DNA of 7,131 nt from contig JAOZPF010000147.1 in assembly GCA_029932895.1 (NCBI GenBank), positions 1-7,131 of the forward strand. The letters are read 5' to 3'. Numbering within the stretch: the first letter of the stretch is position 1; every line of letters starts with the position of its first letter. The notes below the pieces were generated by a model that saw only the letters and a program-made list of their open reading frames with translations, had not been told where the DNA came from and did no database searches. Below are positions 1-6,579 of this stretch, one piece after another. Both the position numbers and the translations under genes were made by a program. The stretch comes from Anaerolineae bacterium (lineage in GTDB: Bacteria; Chloroflexota; Anaerolineae; B4-G1; DUEL01).

Positions 1-534
1 CCCGCAGACAGCCATGGACCGGCAGAGACAGGCCGCACCTACATCAGCGCCAACGGCAGCTCCTGGTACGACCTGGGGGCAGGGGAGAGCAACGACGTCG
101 GCATCCGGCTGCGCACCACCATCCCTCCCTCGGATGTCAGCATCGACAAGGAGGTCCTTGAAACCGATCTACATCCAGGCGACACCGTCACCTTCCGCCT
201 CACCGTCGCCAACGAGGGTAGCTTCCCTGCCCGGCACCCGGTCCTCACCGACACGATCCCGACCGGGATAGTCAACACCAGCGTCGCCAGCAGCCTCGTC
301 ATCACACAAATCGGCGCAGTTCCATACACCTGGGCAGTAGAACAGCTGGACCCGGGGGAAAGCGGTGTGGTCACGATCACCGGGCAGATCAATTCCTCTC
401 TGCCCCCCGGTTTCACCATCGTCAACTGGGCCACCATCTCCGATCCAGACGACGACACGCCCGACAACAACGCCGACGCTGTGATTATCGGTGGGAAACA
501 GGTCTACCTGCCGCTGGTGCTACGGAGCTACTGA
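1..534 (+). CDS. C-terminal part of a secreted DUF11-repeat surface protein (5' end outside window)
   Basis: Frame 1 is open from the first base to a TGA at 532-534, giving 177 residues with no in-frame ATG, so the start lies upstream of the window. Residues 1-40 (TYISANGSSWYDL, then DVGIRLRT) resemble the end of a beta-sandwich module often found beside extracellular proteases and adhesins. Residues about 45-162 fit a DUF11 / conserved-repeat domain: VSIDKEV opening, GDTVTFRLTVANEG core, LTDTIPTGI, then a VNWATISDPDDDTPDNNADAVI ending. These domains are extracellular beta-sandwich stalks in cell-surface proteins. The last ten residues are VYLPLVLRSY, a tail I recall from many secreted Chloroflexota proteins and which may be a sorting or anchoring signal (inference). 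The overall function cannot be told from the fragment. It converges on rocD. The domain call is firm; the full architecture is unknown. Confidence 0.85.
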   Translation, partial: PADSHGPAETGRTYISANGSSWYDLGAGESNDVGIRLRTTIPPSDVSIDKEVLETDLHPGDTVTFRLTVANEGSFPARHPVLTDTIPTGIVNTSVASSLVITQIGAVPYTWAVEQLDPGESGVVTITGQINSSLPPGFTIVNWATISDPDDDTPDNNADAVIIGGKQVYLPLVLRSY

Positions 535-551
535 TAGCCGCGTGATTGGCT

Positions 552-596
552 GTGGGGCAAGTCGCTGGACTTGGCAAGTCCGGCGGCTTGCTCCAC
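552..596. repeat. Long intergenic hairpin (21-bp stem, 3-base loop) between convergent genes
   Basis: Bases 552-572 pair with 576-596 around a GGC loop at 573-575. All 21 positions pair, three of them as G-T wobbles. The octamer GGCAAGTC occurs twice in direct orientation, at 556-563 and 573-580. The hairpin lies in the 82-base gap between the stop codons of the surface protein gene and rocD, where a shared terminator would be expected. Neither side carries a T-run, so it is not a classic Rho-independent terminator. It could be a terminator without a U-tract, an mRNA 3'-end stabiliser, or one copy of a dispersed REP/MITE-like palindrome. The structure is seen directly; its role is inferred. 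Confidence 0.8.
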
Positions 597-616
597 TATG
601 TCGCTTGGGCAGTGTG

Positions 617-1816
617 TCAGCTCTGCAATACCGGCTCGATCCGCTCCATCGCCCAGTCCAGGTCATCCTTCGTGACCACCAGAGGTGGGGCGAAGCGGAT
701 GATGTTCTCGTGTGTCTCTTTGCAGAGAATTCCCTGCCCTTGGAGCGCCTCGCAGTAGCGACGGGCGCCACCCGCTTCCGGTTTGAGCTCCACGCCGATG
801 AGCAATCCCCGGCCTCGTACCTCCTTCACGGCGTCGCTCTCGACGCGGGCCAGGCGGCCCATCAGGTAGCGTCCCATCCGCTCCGCGTTCTCGATCAGCC
901 CCTCCTCCACCAGCACCTTGAGCGACTCCCTCGCCACTGCACAGCCCAGCGGGTTGCCGCCAAAGGTGGAGCCGTGGTCGCCGGGGCGAAAGACACCCAG
1001 TACCTCCCGCGAGGACAGCACCGCCGAGACCGGGTAAAAGCCCCCGGAGAGGGCCTTGCCAATGGTCACCGCGTCAGGGCGGACCTCCTCCCAATCGCAG
1101 GCAAAGAGCCGACCGGTACGGCCCAGCCCAGTCTGGATCTCGTCGGCGATAAAGAGGACGTTGTGGCGATCGCAGATCTCGCGCACTCGCCGCAGGTACC
1201 CCTGCGGCGGGAGGATGACGCCGCCCTCCCCCTGAATCGGCTCTACCAGGAAAGCGACTGTGTACGGCGTGATGGCAGCCTCCAGAGCATCGGCGTCGCC
1301 AAAGGGGACAGTCACAAAGCCCGGCGTTAGCGGGCCGAAATCATCCTTGTACTGCTCCTCGGTCGAAAAGGTGACGATGGTGATCGTCCGCCCGTGGAAG
1401 TTGCCGGCGCAGGTGATGATCTCGGCGCGGTCCTTCGGCACCCCCTTGACTGTGTAGCCCCATTTGCGCGCGGCTTTGAGCGCCGTCTCCACCGCTTCCG
1501 CCCCCGAATTCATCGGCAGGACCATCTCGTAGCCAGTCAGTTCACACAACTCTTTCTCCAAAAGGGGAAGCTGGTCGTTGCGGAAGGCGCGGGAGGTGAG
1601 AGTAAGCCGTCCTGCCTGCTCCACCAGCGCCTGCAAGATGCGGGGGTGACAGTGACCCTGGTTGAGCGCCGAATAGGCACTCAAGCAGTCCAGGTACCGC
1701 CTGCCCTCCACGTCCCACACCCACGCCCCCTCCCCCCGCTCGATGACCACGTCCAGCGGCTTGTAATTGTGAGCACCGTAGGTATCCTCTAGCAGAATGT
1801 AATCCTGTGCGTTCAT
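617..1816 (-). CDS. rocD: Ornithine--oxo-acid aminotransferase (RocD)
   Basis: A 399-residue class-III PLP aminotransferase of normal length. It moves the delta-amino group of L-ornithine to 2-oxoglutarate, giving glutamate-5-semialdehyde and glutamate, and so links arginine/ornithine to proline and glutamate metabolism in the cytosol. Visible hallmarks are NSGAEAVETA (103-112, phosphate loop), NFHGRT (139-144), VEPIQGEGG (191-199), DEIQTG with Asp225 for the pyridine nitrogen, Lys254 in TIGKALSGG (the Schiff-base lysine) and GSTFGGNP (282-289). Residues that set ornithine specificity in characterised OATs also appear conserved: Tyr18 in GAHNYKPL, Tyr48 in SAYSALNQGHCHP, Arg143, Glu197 and Arg374 in NIIRFAPPL. 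This argues for ornithine over acetylornithine or GABA. The ATG is preceded by overlapping AGGAG/AGGAGG sequences (1819-1831). It stands alone, with no other arginine-degradation gene nearby, and follows the L,D-transpeptidase gene on the same strand. Confidence 0.95.
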   Translation of the reverse strand: MNAQDYILLEDTYGAHNYKPLDVVIERGEGAWVWDVEGRRYLDCLSAYSALNQGHCHPRILQALVEQAGRLTLTSRAFRNDQLPLLEKELCELTGYEMVLPMNSGAEAVETALKAARKWGYTVKGVPKDRAEIITCAGNFHGRTITIVTFSTEEQYKDDFGPLTPGFVTVPFGDADALEAAITPYTVAFLVEPIQGEGGVILPPQGYLRRVREICDRHNVLFIADEIQTGLGRTGRLFACDWEEVRPDAVTIGKALSGGFYPVSAVLSSREVLGVFRPGDHGSTFGGNPLGCAVARESLKVLVEEGLIENAERMGRYLMGRLARVESDAVKEVRGRGLLIGVELKPEAGGARRYCEALQGQGILCKETHENIIRFAPPLVVTKDDLDWAMERIEPVLQS

Positions 1817-1859
1817 AGCCTCCTGCTCCTAATGTAGACTCGCTGTAACTACCAGGACG

Positions 1860-1883
1860 AAAAGAGCCGCCCGGGCCCCGGGC
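1860..1883 (-). terminator. GC-rich hairpin plus short T-run in the rocD leader (weak terminator or attenuator)
   Basis: Bases 1869-1883 (GCCCGGGCCCCGGGC) form a 6-bp all-GC stem with a 3-base loop. Read leftward, the stem is followed by GGCTCTTTT, so a four-T run begins about five bases after it. It lies 126 bases beyond the stop of the L,D-transpeptidase gene and just inside the predicted rocD transcript. It could end read-through from the upstream gene or attenuate rocD itself. The T-run is short and offset, so terminator activity is uncertain. Confidence 0.35.
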
Positions 1884-1904
1884 ATAGTAATTACAACCCG
1901 CCGG

Positions 1905-1933
1905 AGTATAACACCAGAGCAAGGGAGAAGCAA
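1905..1933 (-). promoter_or_regulatory. Putative sigma-70-type promoter for rocD
   Basis: On the minus strand a -10 box TATACT (1905-1910, five of six consensus bases) lies 17 bp from a weak -35 box TTGCTT (1928-1933, three of six). Transcription would begin near 1898 and give a leader of about 80 bases before the rocD ATG, containing the hairpin at 1869-1883. Spacing and -10 box are good and the -35 is poor, so this is a moderate prediction. It implies rocD can be transcribed independently of the L,D-transpeptidase gene. Confidence 0.45.
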
Positions 1934-2008
1934 ATTACAGACCGAATCGCACCACAGGGGCTAGATCGCAACGACGGAGGGCTAGTGCCTCCCCGAACCG
2001 GACACGGC

Positions 2009-2803
2009 TCAGTAGTGGATATTGACCAACGTGCCTATCGGCGCCCAGTTATAGAGCCACATAGCCTCCGGCGTGGGCAGGTTCACACAGCCATGGCTCA
2101 TCGGATGACCAAAGTTAGAGTGCCAATAAGTGCCGTGGAAGCTGTAGCCACGGTAAAAATACATCACGTACGGCACACCGGGCAAGTTGTAACCGGGACC
2201 GACCATATGGTCAGAGAGGTACTTGACATAGATGCGATACTGTCCCGTCACCGTCGGCGACCCAGGGAGACCGGTCGAGGCCAGGGTAGTGCGCACCGGC
2301 GTGCTTCCCTCGTAGGCGGTGACCCGCTGAGCACTGAGGTCGACGTCGATCCAGCGCCCGCTCGCCACAGGGGCTGGGGCCGGCGGGGAAGACCCGCCGG
2401 GGCCGGGGATGTGCAACACCTGCCCGGCATAGATCAGCGACGCATTTCGCAGGCCATTGACCCGCGCCAGCGTCCACATCGAGACACTGTAACGCAGGGC
2501 GATGCGCGTAAGAGTGTCGCCGCGTTGCACCACATAGGTCTGCCCTGCCGCGGATGGAGACGGAGGCGGGGACGTAGCGGTCGCACCGGGGATCACCAGC
2601 CTCTGCCCCACATAGATATGGTTGGGGTTGACGATGCCGTTGGCTGCCGCCAGTGTGTTCACTGTCAACCCGTAACGCAGCCCAATGCGAAACAGGTTCT
2701 CGCCCGGTTGGACGACATGGATGATGGGCTGCTGAGCGGCGGCGGGCCTGGTAAACATCAGGGCCAGGGCCAGCACGGCGGCGAGGCGGTATATCTTGCG
2801 CAT
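2009..2803 (-). CDS. Secreted L,D-transpeptidase (YkuD fold) with two LysM domains
   Basis: 264 residues. Residues 1-23 are a signal peptide (MRKIYR, hydrophobic core, AAA before QQ). Two LysM peptidoglycan-binding domains follow at about 28-72 (HVVQPGENLFRIGLRYG...GQRLVIPG) and 89-134 (TYVVQRGDTLTRIALRYS...GQVLHIPG), joined by proline/serine-rich linkers. Residues 150-264 are a YkuD catalytic domain with His223 in SFHGTYW and the signature SHGCVN at 236-241, giving nucleophile Cys239 and His237. Such enzymes make 3-3 cross-links in peptidoglycan, or attach proteins to it, outside the membrane, and resist most beta-lactams. The protein is complete at both ends. The ATG has a strong AAGGAGGA site (2809-2816) six bases away; an alternative upstream start is not needed because the signal peptide begins correctly here. 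A CATAAT box at 2842-2847 (-) might serve as its -10, but no matching -35 is seen. Divergent from the GNAT gene. Confidence 0.93.
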   Translation of the reverse strand: MRKIYRLAAVLALALMFTRPAAAQQPIIHVVQPGENLFRIGLRYGLTVNTLAAANGIVNPNHIYVGQRLVIPGATATSPPPSPSAAGQTYVVQRGDTLTRIALRYSVSMWTLARVNGLRNASLIYAGQVLHIPGPGGSSPPAPAPVASGRWIDVDLSAQRVTAYEGSTPVRTTLASTGLPGSPTVTGQYRIYVKYLSDHMVGPGYNLPGVPYVMYFYRGYSFHGTYWHSNFGHPMSHGCVNLPTPEAMWLYNWAPIGTLVNIHY

Positions 2804-2944
2804 TGCGGTCCTCCTTACTCCACCAGAATCGGCGTACCCCTATTATGGACCAGCTTGGCCCGCCGCTCCATTACAACCCAGTTACCGTTTGATGAAAGGC
2901 ATGGGAGACAACGCCCCACCCCTCGCTATGGAAAGCGCGGCTAC

Positions 2945-2988
2945 ATCCCTCTCAATCCGTTCAATCCGCTGTAATCCGCCGACAATCC
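2945..2988. repeat. Five ATCC-core direct repeats phased at one helical turn
   Basis: ATCC cores begin at 2945, 2955, 2964, 2974 and 2985, that is at steps of 10, 9, 10 and 11 bases. The last four read AATCC, and three of those are followed by G. The run ends three bases before the -35 box of the promoter at 2991-3018. Even spacing near 10.5 bp places the cores on one face of the helix, as expected for tandem sites of a dimeric or cooperative activator. The repeats are seen directly; the regulator role is inferred. Confidence 0.6.
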
Positions 2989-2990
2989 CT

Positions 2991-3018
2991 TTGACATCTT
3001 CCCCAAGTCAGCTATACT
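2991..3018 (+). promoter_or_regulatory. Near-consensus sigma-70-type promoter for the GNAT-MFS-lipoprotein cluster
   Basis: A perfect -35 TTGACA (2991-2996) and a -10 TATACT (3013-3018, five of six) are separated by 16 bp. Transcription would start near 3025, leaving a leader of about 46 bases before the ATG at 3071. It is the best promoter match found in the window and sits correctly in the divergent gap. The phased repeats directly upstream suggest that it is regulated. Confidence 0.75.
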
Positions 3019-3070
3019 CTTCACATCCCAGGCCGCTCGGCCGTGTTATCATAGAAGGGGCAACCAACCT

Positions 3071-4195
3071 ATGAACATCCACCGCCTAGACCAGGACAGC
3101 CGGCGCGACGTATACCGCTTTATCGCTTTCCCGTTCCACCTCTACCGCGAGAGCGATCTGTGGGTCCCTCCCTTCATCAGCGAGGTCCACGATCAGCTCA
3201 GCCCCCAGCGCCACCCCTTTTACGAACATTCTGCGGCCGCGTTCTTTCTCGCCCTGGCAGGGAAGGAGGTGGTCGGGCGCATAGCCGTGCTAGATAACCG
3301 CCGCCACAACGATTACCACAAGACACGAACCGCCTTTTTCTACCACTTTGACGCCGTGAACGATCGTGCCGTCTCCCGCGCCCTCTTTGACGCTGCCTTC
3401 GATTGGGCGCGTCACCGCGGACTGGAGCTGATGTGGGGTCCCAAAGGCTTTCTGGCCATCGACGGGCAGGGCATTCTCGTCGAGGGGTACGAGCATCGCC
3501 CGGCGCTGGGCATCCCCTACAACTATCCCTACTATGACGAGCTGCTGCAGGATGCCGGCTTTGAGAGGCAGCTCGATTTTATCTCCTGCTATATGGACCG
3601 GCAGATGACCTTGCTTCCCGAACGATTCCTCGCCGTCGCCCAAAAGGTCGAGCGGCGGCGCGGGTTTCGCGCCGTCCGCTTCCGCACCAAGGCCGAGTTG
3701 CAGGCAATGATCCCGCGCGTGACCGCTACCTACAACAACGCTTTCGTCCAGGTGCAGGGGTACACCCCGATTTCCGAGGCCGAGGCTGAGGCCATCGGCA
3801 AGCGCATCCTCAGCATTGCCGACCCCACAATGATCACGCTGCTGATCAAGGGGGACGAGGTAGTCGGCTTTGTACTGGCCTACCCCGATATCTCCGCCGC
3901 GCTTCAACGCTGCCGCGGCCGACTGTGGCCGACGGGCTGGATTCACCTGGCACGCGAGTTCAAGCGCACGCCCTGGCTGAACTTTAACGGCATCGCCATC
4001 CTGGATTCCTACCGGGGACTGGGAGGCAACGCCGTGCTGTACGCTCAGCTCTACCACACCCTGGCGGGACGCACCCAGTTCCAGTACGCCGAGCTGGTGC
4101 AGGTACAAGAGACCAATTCCCGCATGATTCGCGAACTGGAGGCCATGCAGGTCAGGCCCTACAAGAAGCACCGTGTTTACCGACGAACTTTATGA
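3071..4195 (+). CDS. GNAT-fold N-acyltransferase-like protein of unknown substrate
   Basis: 374 residues, cytosolic, with no signal peptide or membrane helix. The N-terminal half carries the pattern of a widespread uncharacterised family I recall as GNAT-like (FPFHLYRESDLWVPPF at 20-35, HPFYEHSAAAFFLA at 48-61, VVGRIAVLDNRRHNDYH at 67-83, then GPKGFLAIDGQGILVEGY and PYNYPYYDELLQDAGF at 149-164). The C-terminal half looks like a second GNAT core: DEVVGFVLAYPD (262-273) as the central strand and GIAILDSYRGLGGNAVLY (307-324), whose R-G-L-G-G stretch matches the acyl-CoA pyrophosphate loop. A tandem-GNAT architecture is inferred from this. The donor and acceptor cannot be told. The start has a purine-rich AGAAGGGG (3053-3060) ten bases upstream, a little distant but acceptable. 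The MFS gene begins ten bases after its stop, so the two are very probably co-transcribed and perhaps act on one metabolite. Confidence 0.8.
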   Translation: MNIHRLDQDSRRDVYRFIAFPFHLYRESDLWVPPFISEVHDQLSPQRHPFYEHSAAAFFLALAGKEVVGRIAVLDNRRHNDYHKTRTAFFYHFDAVNDRAVSRALFDAAFDWARHRGLELMWGPKGFLAIDGQGILVEGYEHRPALGIPYNYPYYDELLQDAGFERQLDFISCYMDRQMTLLPERFLAVAQKVERRRGFRAVRFRTKAELQAMIPRVTATYNNAFVQVQGYTPISEAEAEAIGKRILSIADPTMITLLIKGDEVVGFVLAYPDISAALQRCRGRLWPTGWIHLAREFKRTPWLNFNGIAILDSYRGLGGNAVLYAQLYHTLAGRTQFQYAELVQVQETNSRMIRELEAMQVRPYKKHRVYRRTL

Positions 4196-4205
4196 GGAGT
4201 GAGAG

Positions 4206-5540
4206 ATGCAAACCAAAACCACGGCACAGAAATCATCCCGGCGCGAGCGCTGGGCCTGGTACCTATATGACTTTGGCAACTCCGCCTACGCCGCCGTCGT
4301 CCTGCTGGCTATCTACGCCGCCTATTTCAAAGGCGAGGTCGTCGGCGGGGCAGAGGGCTCCCGTCTCTGGGGTATCGCGGTGGGTATCGCCATGCTCATC
4401 GTCGCCGTCACCGCGCCGGTCCTGGGACCTCTCGCCGACTTTTCCGGCACCAAGAAACGGTTCCTCTTTGTCTACACCGCGCTCTCCTGCCTCGTCACCG
4501 CATCGCTCTTTTTCGTCCAGCGGGGCGACTGGTTGATCGGCATGCTGTTCTTTGTCCTGGCCGAGGTGGGGTACCGCAGCTCTCAGGTCTTTTACAATGC
4601 CCTCCTGCCAGAAATCGCAGGCCCAGAGGATATAGGCAAAGTGTCCGGCAACGGCTGGGCGATCGGATCGGCAGGCGGCGTCGTCTGCCTGCTCATCGTC
4701 CTGGTGCCCATCGTGCTGACGGGGAGCAATCCCCTGGTCGTGCGGTTGTCACTGGTTTTCACGGCTGTCTTTTTTGCCCTCTCCTCTCTCCCCATCTTTT
4801 TCTGGCTGCGGGAACGCGCCGAGCCTCAGCAGTTGCCACCGGGGGAGAGCTATGTGACGATCGCCTTCAAGCGGCTGAGTCGCACTTTCAAGGCCGTGCG
4901 GCGGTTCCGCGAGTTCATCAAGTTCATCCTCGCCTTCCTGATCTATAACGACGGCATCCTGATGGTGCTCGACTTTGGGGCCATCCTGGGGGCGGTGCTG
5001 TTCGGGATGGAGCAGCAGGAACTGATCATCTTTATGATCATCGTCCAGGTCACGAGCATCGCCGGCGCGTACCTGTTTGGACTATTGACCCACACTATAG
5101 GCGGCAAACGCACCCTGGTTCTCTCTCTCTTGCTGATGGTCGTACCGGTCGTCTGGCTCTACTTTACCCACTCGCGGGTCGCCTTTTACATCATCGGCGC
5201 GCTGGCGGGATTCGCCCTCACCGGCGTGCAGTCCGTCAGCCGGACGCTGGTGGGAATGTTCAGCCCGCAGGGGCAGAGCGCCGAGTTCTATGGCTTTTTC
5301 GCCGTGACGGGGCGCACTTCCTCCTTCATAGGCCCGACCATCTTTGGCTGGCTTGCCGCAGAGGCCACCCTCTGGTACCAGGCTCACGGTCAGCAGACCC
5401 TCCTGGCCGAGCAATCCGGGCACCGCGTCGCGCTCTTTTCCATCATCGCTTTCCTGCTGGTGGGACTATTACTGCTGCTGCTGGTCAACGAGAAAAAGGC
5501 CCGCCAGGCGGCGCAGATATCACCGGAGGGTGGAGCCTGA
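4206..5540 (+). CDS. MFS transporter of the UMF1 / Atg22-like family
   Basis: 444 residues, integral inner-membrane protein with about 12 predicted helices (roughly 25-42, 55-77, 87-104, 109-130, 151-171, 178-200, 236-265, 272-295, 302-320, 326-345, 360-384, 407-427) and a basic cytoplasmic loop at 201-235. Family hallmarks are WYLYDFGNSAYAAVV (18-32), GPLADFSGTKKRFL (74-87, the MFS loop 2-3 motif), FYNALLPEIA (129-138), SGNGWAIGSAGG (147-158), NDGI (248-251) and GVQSVSRTL...AEFYGFFAVTGRTSSFIGP (340-377). Atg22 in yeast exports amino acids from the vacuole; the bacterial members mostly have unknown substrates, so export of an amino acid or small metabolite is only a suggestion. The ATG has GAGGAG (4195-4200) five bases upstream. 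The position right after the acyltransferase gene suggests a modify-then-transport pair. Complete, with no broken motif. Confidence 0.9.
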   Translation: MQTKTTAQKSSRRERWAWYLYDFGNSAYAAVVLLAIYAAYFKGEVVGGAEGSRLWGIAVGIAMLIVAVTAPVLGPLADFSGTKKRFLFVYTALSCLVTASLFFVQRGDWLIGMLFFVLAEVGYRSSQVFYNALLPEIAGPEDIGKVSGNGWAIGSAGGVVCLLIVLVPIVLTGSNPLVVRLSLVFTAVFFALSSLPIFFWLRERAEPQQLPPGESYVTIAFKRLSRTFKAVRRFREFIKFILAFLIYNDGILMVLDFGAILGAVLFGMEQQELIIFMIIVQVTSIAGAYLFGLLTHTIGGKRTLVLSLLLMVVPVVWLYFTHSRVAFYIIGALAGFALTGVQSVSRTLVGMFSPQGQSAEFYGFFAVTGRTSSFIGPTIFGWLAAEATLWYQAHGQQTLLAEQSGHRVALFSIIAFLLVGLLLLLLVNEKKARQAAQISPEGGA

Positions 5541-5590
5541 GACCGGTCGCCCGGCATACTCTCTGCAACATTGGCCGGAACAGCCACGAT

Positions 5591-6565
5591 ATGCGTAAAC
5601 TGCTTCTCGTCGCAGCGATCGCGCTGAGCGGGTGCACTGTCTCTCCCGCACCAACCGCCTCCCCTCTGCCGTTCCCCACCCGCGTTCTCCCCTCCGCCAC
5701 ACCAGCGCCCGCCGATGCCCGTGCCTATTACGAAGCTGGGTTGGCCTGCCGCACGGCGGGCGACACAGAAGGGGCACTGACCGCCCTCAGCCAGGCGCTG
5801 ACCGTCGACCCAACCTTCGCCCCGGCCTACACTGAACGAGGAGGCCTCTACCTGGCCCTGGGAGAGACGGAGAGCGCCCTAGCCGACGCCCAGGCGGCTG
5901 TCGCCGCCGACCCCGAAAGCGGCCCGGCCTACGCCCTGTTGGGCGAGGTGCTCCGCGTGGGATTGAGCGACCCGGCCCAGGCGTTGGCAGCCTACGAGCA
6001 GGCTGTGCGGCTGGACCGGAGCCTAGCCGCCCCCACTTTCCAGGCCCGCTGGGAGATGGCGGTGGCGGCGGGCCAACCCGACCGCATGGTCGCACTGGCG
6101 AACGAGTACGCCAGCCGCTACCCCGACGACCCCCTTGGCGCTGCCTATCTGGGTCTAGCCCTTACCGCTCTGGGAAACCCCAACGCTGCCACCACCACGC
6201 TGATCGAGATGCTGGAGCAGGGAGAACAACCCGCCGCTCTCTGGTTCGCCCTGGGGGAATCGTACGGGGCCGAAGGGGCCTGGGCCAACGCCAAAGTTGC
6301 CTACGAGCAGGCGCGGACCCTGGCTGAGAACGGCGACCAATCCCTAAGCCGGGTCTCTGCCACTCCCGTAGCCGATCTCTTTGCCCGGCTGGGGACGGCC
6401 TACGTCTACGCTGGCGAGTGCGCCAGCGGGCGCACGATGCTGGAGTACGCCCTGTCCATCGCGCCGGAGCGGACAGAACTACACACCCTCATCGGTCAGG
6501 CGATGATCTGCCTCACCCCCACGCCGACGCCGCTCCCCTACCCATGGTGGACGCCGGGCGACTGA
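5591..6565 (+). CDS. TPR-repeat lipoprotein
   Basis: 324 residues. It begins MRKLLLVAAIALSGC, a lipoprotein signal with the lipobox LSGC at 12-15, so Cys15 would be lipidated and the protein held on the outer face of the membrane. A proline/threonine/serine-rich spacer (16-42) follows. TPR helical pairs are clear at about 43-76 (AYYEAGLACRTAGDTEGALTAL), 77-110 (AYTERGGLYLALGETESAL) and 111-145 (AYALLGEVLRVG...AYEQAVRL), then degenerate ones through about 294. The tail LTPTPTPLPYPWWTPGD is another spacer-like stretch. TPRs bind other proteins, so a scaffold or assembly role is likely, but the partner is unknown. Two further cysteines, Cys277 and Cys307, flank the last repeat and could pair (inference). 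No clear Shine-Dalgarno sequence precedes the ATG, but the lipobox spacing fixes this start and no upstream ATG, GTG or TTG lies in frame nearby. It follows the MFS gene by 50 bases with no visible terminator between. Confidence 0.88.
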   Translation: MRKLLLVAAIALSGCTVSPAPTASPLPFPTRVLPSATPAPADARAYYEAGLACRTAGDTEGALTALSQALTVDPTFAPAYTERGGLYLALGETESALADAQAAVAADPESGPAYALLGEVLRVGLSDPAQALAAYEQAVRLDRSLAAPTFQARWEMAVAAGQPDRMVALANEYASRYPDDPLGAAYLGLALTALGNPNAATTTLIEMLEQGEQPAALWFALGESYGAEGAWANAKVAYEQARTLAENGDQSLSRVSATPVADLFARLGTAYVYAGECASGRTMLEYALSIAPERTELHTLIGQAMICLTPTPTPLPYPWWTPGD

Positions 6566-6579
6566 CACACCCGTCCGCA

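Noticed and set aside
491..1330. Long open frame on the + strand opposite rocD (279 codons)
   Set aside because: It is antisense to a clear ornithine aminotransferase with all catalytic residues, and its translation has no recognisable domain. It is a by-product of GC-rich codon use.
2841..2847. CATAAT on the minus strand as a -10 box for the L,D-transpeptidase gene
   Set aside because: No -35-like hexamer at 16-18 bp and no extended -10 TG, so it is too weak to list as a promoter.
1985..2974. Long + strand open frame opposite the L,D-transpeptidase (329 codons)
   Set aside because: It mirrors a well-supported LysM-YkuD gene, is rich in Arg/His/Gly/Pro typical of antisense frames, and runs into the divergent control region.
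3031..3042. Small GGCC...GGCC inverted repeat in the GNAT leader
   Set aside because: Only a 4-bp stem, expected by chance in DNA of this composition, with no T-run or other regulatory sign.
2796..3074. 92-codon + strand frame with a TTG start whose stop overlaps the GNAT ATG as ATGA
   Set aside because: The overlap looks like translational coupling, but the frame begins inside the opposite-strand transpeptidase gene, spans the promoter and repeats, has no ribosome site and shows no domain.
3290..4171. 293-codon minus-strand frame inside the GNAT gene
   Set aside because: Antisense shadow of a complete gene with family motifs; no ribosome site or promoter supports it.
1166..5622. Two copies of the octamer GCGATCGC (1166-1173 and 5615-5622), like the cyanobacterial HIP1 repeat
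   Set aside because: Two copies in 7 kb of GC-rich DNA is too few to claim over-representation, and both lie inside coding sequence. A genome-wide count would be needed.
5787..6095. Minus-strand frame rich in Pro, Gly and Arg within the TPR gene
   Set aside because: Its extreme composition is the reverse complement of Ala/Leu-rich TPR codons, not a real protein.
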